Assembly: GCA_900772845.1 (NCBI GenBank) | Contig: CAAGSD010000138.1 | Location: forward strand, 1-52,351 | Direction of reading: 5' to 3' | From: Lachnospiraceae bacterium | Lineage (GTDB): Bacteria; Bacillota; Clostridia; Lachnospirales; Lachnospiraceae | DNA: 52,351 nucleotides | In this document: positions 49,348 through 52,351 of the stretch, in pieces | Layout: each line of letters starts with the position of its first letter | Numbering within the stretch: position 1 is the first letter of the stretch | Position numbers and translations under genes: made by a program | The notes under the pieces: model-generated | Databases searched by the model: none | The model's input: only the letters and a program-made list of their open reading frames with translations | Told to the model about the DNA's origin: nothing

Positions 49348-51969
49348 ATGGCAGGCGAAGTCAGAATATCGGTACGTAATCTGGTGGAGTTTATCCTGCG
49401 CAGTGGCGACATCGATGACAGGCGGCAGGGCTCTCCGGAGAATGCCATGCAGGAGGGCAGCAGGATCCATCGTATGATCCAGCGACGCATGGGAGCGGAG
49501 TACCAGGCCGAGGTGGCACTGAAATATACCCATCCCACGGAGGACTATGTCATTATCGTGGAGGGAAGAGCCGACGGCATCATCGAGCAGAACGGGGAGA
49601 CAACCATCGATGAGATCAAGGGGACCTACAGAGATCTGTCGAAGTTGAAAGCCCCTCTGCCTTTACATATTGCCCAGGCCAAGTGTTATGCTTATATGTA
49701 CAGCCTGCAAAAGGAATTGCCTTATATCCGGGTGCGGCTGACCTACTGTAATATAGAATCGGAAGATATCCGCTATTTTTATGAGGATTTTGAATTTGCT
49801 GCGCTGGAGGTCTGGTTTCAGACTTTGCTCAGCGATTACCGCAAATGGGCGGATTATACCTGGCAGTGGAGAGAACTGCGGCAGAAGTCCATTGCCGGAC
49901 TACCATTTCCCTTTGAGTACCGTGACGGACAGAAGGAACTGGTCAGCTATGTGTACCAGACCATTTATCATAAGAGAAAATTGTTTATTGAAGCGCCCAC
50001 GGGAGTCGGCAAGACCATCTCCACCATTTTTCCCACGGTAAAGGCCATGGGAAAGGATATGGGGGACAAGCTTTTCTATCTCACCGCCAAGACCATCACC
50101 CGGACGGTGGCGGAGGATACTTTCTCGCTGCTTCGGGAAAAGGGATTGCGGTTTAAGAGTATTATCCTGACAGCCAAGGAAAAGATCTGTTTTCAGGGAC
50201 ATACCGAATGCAATCCGGAGCAGTGCCCCTATGCCAAAGGTCATTTTGACCGGGTGAACGATGCAATCTATGATCTGCTGACCCATGAGGAAAGCTTTAC
50301 GCGAGGTAAGATAGAAGAATACGCCTTGAAATATCAGGTATGTCCCTTTGAGTTCGGACTGGATCTGAGTCTCTTCGCCGATGGAATCATCGGAGATTAC
50401 AATTACCTCTTTGATCCCCATGTGTATCTGAAGCGTTTCTTCGCAGATGGCAGTCAGGGCAATTACGTATTTCTGATCGATGAGGCACATAATCTCTTAG
50501 AGCGGGGCAGAGAGATGTACAGTGCACCGCTTCGGAAGGAAGATCTGCTGGAACTTAAGAAGGAAATCAAACAGACAATCATGTCAGAAATGGAAGAGGC
50601 AGCCCTCAAAAAGCGTGAAAAAAACGAGATTTCCGGGCAGATGACATTAGAAATGACAGATATGTCAAAACAGTTGCCACAGAAAATTTCTCTGGGAGAA
50701 ACAGATGGTACGGATTCTCTCTATGTGAAAGGTCACAAGGGAAGAAAGGCTGACGGAAAGAGCATTTTTGTACGGGAAGGGTATGCGGAGCGGATCAGCC
50801 AGCTGTTGGAGAAGTGTAACGCACAGTTGTTGTCTATGAAGCGGGATTGTGATGGTTATCGGCTGGTGGATGACATTGACATGTTGGTACAGCCCCTGAC
50901 CAGACTGCATGCCCTGATCAGTGATTACCTGGAGGAGCAGGAGAAAGTCAGTCTGGAGGTACGGGAGAATCTGTTGGATTTTTATTTCAAGCTCAGTCAT
51001 TTTCTGGATATTTATGAGAGACAGGACGAAAATTACGTGAAATATACCAGACTGTGCGAGGACGGCAGCTTTGAACTGAAGCTGTTCTGCGTCAATCCCA
51101 GAGAAAACCTGAAGGAATGCATGCTCAGAGGACGCAGTACGATCCTGTTTTCCGCTACCTTTCTGCCCATTCAGTATTACAAGAATCTGTTGGGCGGCGA
51201 AAAGGAAGATTATGAAGTATATGCCCACTCGGTATTTGATCCGGAGAAGCGTACCATATTGATCGCCAGGGATGTGACCAGTAAATTCACCAGAAGATCT
51301 CAGGAGGAATATTACAATATAGCCCGTTACATTCACGAAGTCGTGAAGAACCGACATGGGAATTACATGGTATTTTTCCCGTCCTATTCTTTTATGAATC
51401 ATATTTACGAGATCTATGAGCAGTATTTTATGACGGAAGAAGAGGAATGTCTGATTCAACAGGAGTCCATGAATGAGGAAGAACGGGAATACTTCCTGAA
51501 TCGATTCCGTGGCAACGAGGACTGCGACCTGCAAAGCCTCATCGGTATGGAGATCGAGGAGGAAGAGGAGCAGACGCTGATCGGCTTCTGTGTGCTGGGC
51601 GGCATCTTCGGAGAGGGCATCGATCTGAAGAAAGACAGCCTGATCGGTGTCATTGTCGTGGGAACCGGCCTGCCACAGGTAGGCTGTGAACGGGAGATCC
51701 TGAAGGGCTATTTTGATGATAACGGGGAAAACGGCTTCGATTATTCCTATCGTTATCCGGGAATGAATAAAGTATTGCAGGCCGCAGGCCGTGTGATCCG
51801 GACGGCCGAGGATGTGGGCATCATCGTCCTGTTGGATGAGCGGTTCCAACAGTATTCCTATCGCAGATTGTTCCCCAGAGAGTGGGAGCAGGTGCAGCCT
51901 GTGACCGTGGCTACGGTGGCAAAAAAGGTGGAACGATTCTGGGATGCCTGGTTATGGCAGCGGGGATAA
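49348..51969 (+). CDS. Cas4-like nuclease fused to an XPD/DinG-type iron-sulphur helicase
   Basis: The 873-residue protein has an N-terminal PD-(D/E)XK domain (about 1-165: Glu-Gly-Arg-Ala-Asp-Gly, then Asp-Glu-Ile-Lys, then the Gln-Ala-Lys-Cys-Tyr-Ala helix) and a superfamily 2 helicase: Walker A Ala-Pro-Thr-Gly-Val-Gly-Lys-Thr (Lys222), Walker B Asp378-Glu-Ala-His and a C-terminal Gln-Ala-Ala-Gly-Arg-Val-Ile-Arg. Four cysteines (281, 288, 293, 332) fit the XPD/DinG iron-sulphur cluster. It probably unwinds and trims DNA during repair. No CRISPR genes are near. GGGAGGTG precedes the ATG. Confidence 0.92.
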   Translation: MAGEVRISVRNLVEFILRSGDIDDRRQGSPENAMQEGSRIHRMIQRRMGAEYQAEVALKYTHPTEDYVIIVEGRADGIIEQNGETTIDEIKGTYRDLSKLKAPLPLHIAQAKCYAYMYSLQKELPYIRVRLTYCNIESEDIRYFYEDFEFAALEVWFQTLLSDYRKWADYTWQWRELRQKSIAGLPFPFEYRDGQKELVSYVYQTIYHKRKLFIEAPTGVGKTISTIFPTVKAMGKDMGDKLFYLTAKTITRTVAEDTFSLLREKGLRFKSIILTAKEKICFQGHTECNPEQCPYAKGHFDRVNDAIYDLLTHEESFTRGKIEEYALKYQVCPFEFGLDLSLFADGIIGDYNYLFDPHVYLKRFFADGSQGNYVFLIDEAHNLLERGREMYSAPLRKEDLLELKKEIKQTIMSEMEEAALKKREKNEISGQMTLEMTDMSKQLPQKISLGETDGTDSLYVKGHKGRKADGKSIFVREGYAERISQLLEKCNAQLLSMKRDCDGYRLVDDIDMLVQPLTRLHALISDYLEEQEKVSLEVRENLLDFYFKLSHFLDIYERQDENYVKYTRLCEDGSFELKLFCVNPRENLKECMLRGRSTILFSATFLPIQYYKNLLGGEKEDYEVYAHSVFDPEKRTILIARDVTSKFTRRSQEEYYNIARYIHEVVKNRHGNYMVFFPSYSFMNHIYEIYEQYFMTEEEECLIQQESMNEEEREYFLNRFRGNEDCDLQSLIGMEIEEEEEQTLIGFCVLGGIFGEGIDLKKDSLIGVIVVGTGLPQVGCEREILKGYFDDNGENGFDYSYRYPGMNKVLQAAGRVIRTAEDVGIIVLLDERFQQYSYRRLFPREWEQVQPVTVATVAKKVERFWDAWLWQRG

Positions 51970-52180
51970 TTTTCAATGTGATATCCGAGTTGATATCCAA
52001 TATGACAATCCACATAACCACATATGACACATGTGTATATGTGGATAAGTCGGTGGATTTTGTGGATTATTTGAGATTTTTCACAAAAAAAACGACAGAT
52101 GGATCAAAAATGATGTATAATAGCAAAAGAACGGATGTGGACAAATCGTAAAAGTAGTACTGAACCAGTCAATGATAATA
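51970..52180. other. Intergenic region with DnaA-box-like cluster and a promoter candidate
   Basis: No gene is supported here. On the minus strand there is a perfect DnaA box TTATCCACA (complement of 52040-52048) and close variants at 52061-52069, 52032-52040 and 52136-52144. An A/T-rich stretch follows. A TATAAT at 52116-52121 with a weak -35 (near 52092-52097) could drive a gene beyond the window. Confidence 0.5.
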
Positions 52181-52351
52181 TGATGTCGGGGTCAAAAGCC
52201 CCCGACTTTGATGCCTACGGATTGCTTCGTGCTACGCACTCCCACAATCCGCCCCAATATTCGCATATCGTGGGATTATCATCCCACTTTTATGCTCATA
52301 TCGGGGCGGGTCCTAAGGTCTTTCACCCACCTATGAGCAAGCTCATGTGGG
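52181..52351. repeat. Nested palindromic repeat element, copy 3 (runs off the window)
   Basis: It begins TGATGTCGGGGTCAAAAG and contains GTCGGGG/CCCCGAC, a GATGCCTACGGATTGC module shared with copy 2, and a long interrupted palindrome (52250-52308 with inner GTGGGAT/ATCCCAC). The final stretch (52309-52351) matches the complement of copy 1 at about 42 of 44 bases. The right-hand end lies outside the window. Confidence 0.8.

Noticed and set aside
51882..52151. Open frame of 89 codons at the end of the nuclease-helicase gene
   Set aside because: It overlaps the helicase end in another frame, has no good ribosome binding site and runs through DnaA-box-like repeats.

Overview
The window looks like a stretch of chromosome from a gut Clostridia bacterium, most likely Lachnospiraceae. 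The evidence is family-level resemblance of most proteins, strong purine-rich ribosome binding sites, a T-box leader, the DapL route to diaminopimelate, AddAB recombination nucleases, a non-discriminating AspRS with GatCAB, and a lacto-N-biose/galacto-N-biose locus of the type known in Roseburia and Eubacterium. No tRNA or rRNA gene, CRISPR array or intact insertion sequence was seen.

Layout. (1) 1-2.6 kb is AT-rich accessory DNA: a DUF6036 nucleotidyltransferase-like protein overlapping the tail of an upstream gene, a gene remnant without a start codon, and an Rpn-type PD-(D/E)XK nuclease. (2) 2.8-9.3 kb is core metabolism: an anchored FMN-bind-like protein (minus strand), glnA with a structured leader, a pseudo-receiver ANTAR regulator, dapF, dapL and a polytopic membrane protein. 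(3) 9.4-17.6 kb is a complete glycan module: a divergent AraC regulator, a GH112 phosphorylase, an ABC importer (binding protein and two permeases) and two overlapping genes that I read as a split GH136 lacto-N-biosidase. (4) 17.7-21.7 kb is potABCD. Its upstream gap carries a 42-bp near copy of an internal dapF segment with promoter-like hexamers. (5) 21.7-27.3 kb is a T-box-controlled aspS-gatC-gatA-gatB cluster with an array of small hairpins between gatC and gatA. (6) 27.3-38.5 kb holds a HAD phosphatase, an SseB-like protein, a small membrane protein, a GNAT acetyltransferase, exonuclease III, addB and addA, with short tandem repeats in three gaps. (7) 38.5-45 kb holds an orphan carbamate kinase-like gene, a chemoreceptor, and an acyltransferase plus a large membrane protein. 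(8) 45-52.3 kb holds asnA, a two-gene putative DNA repair system (radical SAM plus partner) behind an apparent SOS promoter, an HPr-like protein lacking the catalytic histidine, a nuclease-helicase fusion, and a terminal region with DnaA-box-like sites.

How the parts work together. The glycan locus can take up type-1 chain sugars, cleave lacto-N-biose from them and phosphorolyse it to galactose-1-phosphate and GlcNAc without spending ATP on galactose. The glnA/ANTAR, asnA and aspS-gatCAB genes all handle nitrogen and amide groups: ammonia to glutamine, aspartate to asparagine, and amidation of mischarged tRNA. AddAB, ExoIII, the Cas4/DinG-like fusion and the radical SAM pair form a loose concentration of DNA repair functions.

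The most unusual signals are a family of nested palindromic elements at about 41.76, 49.14 and 52.18 kb, the LexA-type boxes around the radical SAM promoter, the split GH136 without visible signal peptides, the duplicated dapF segment in front of potA, and the hairpin array between gatC and gatA.
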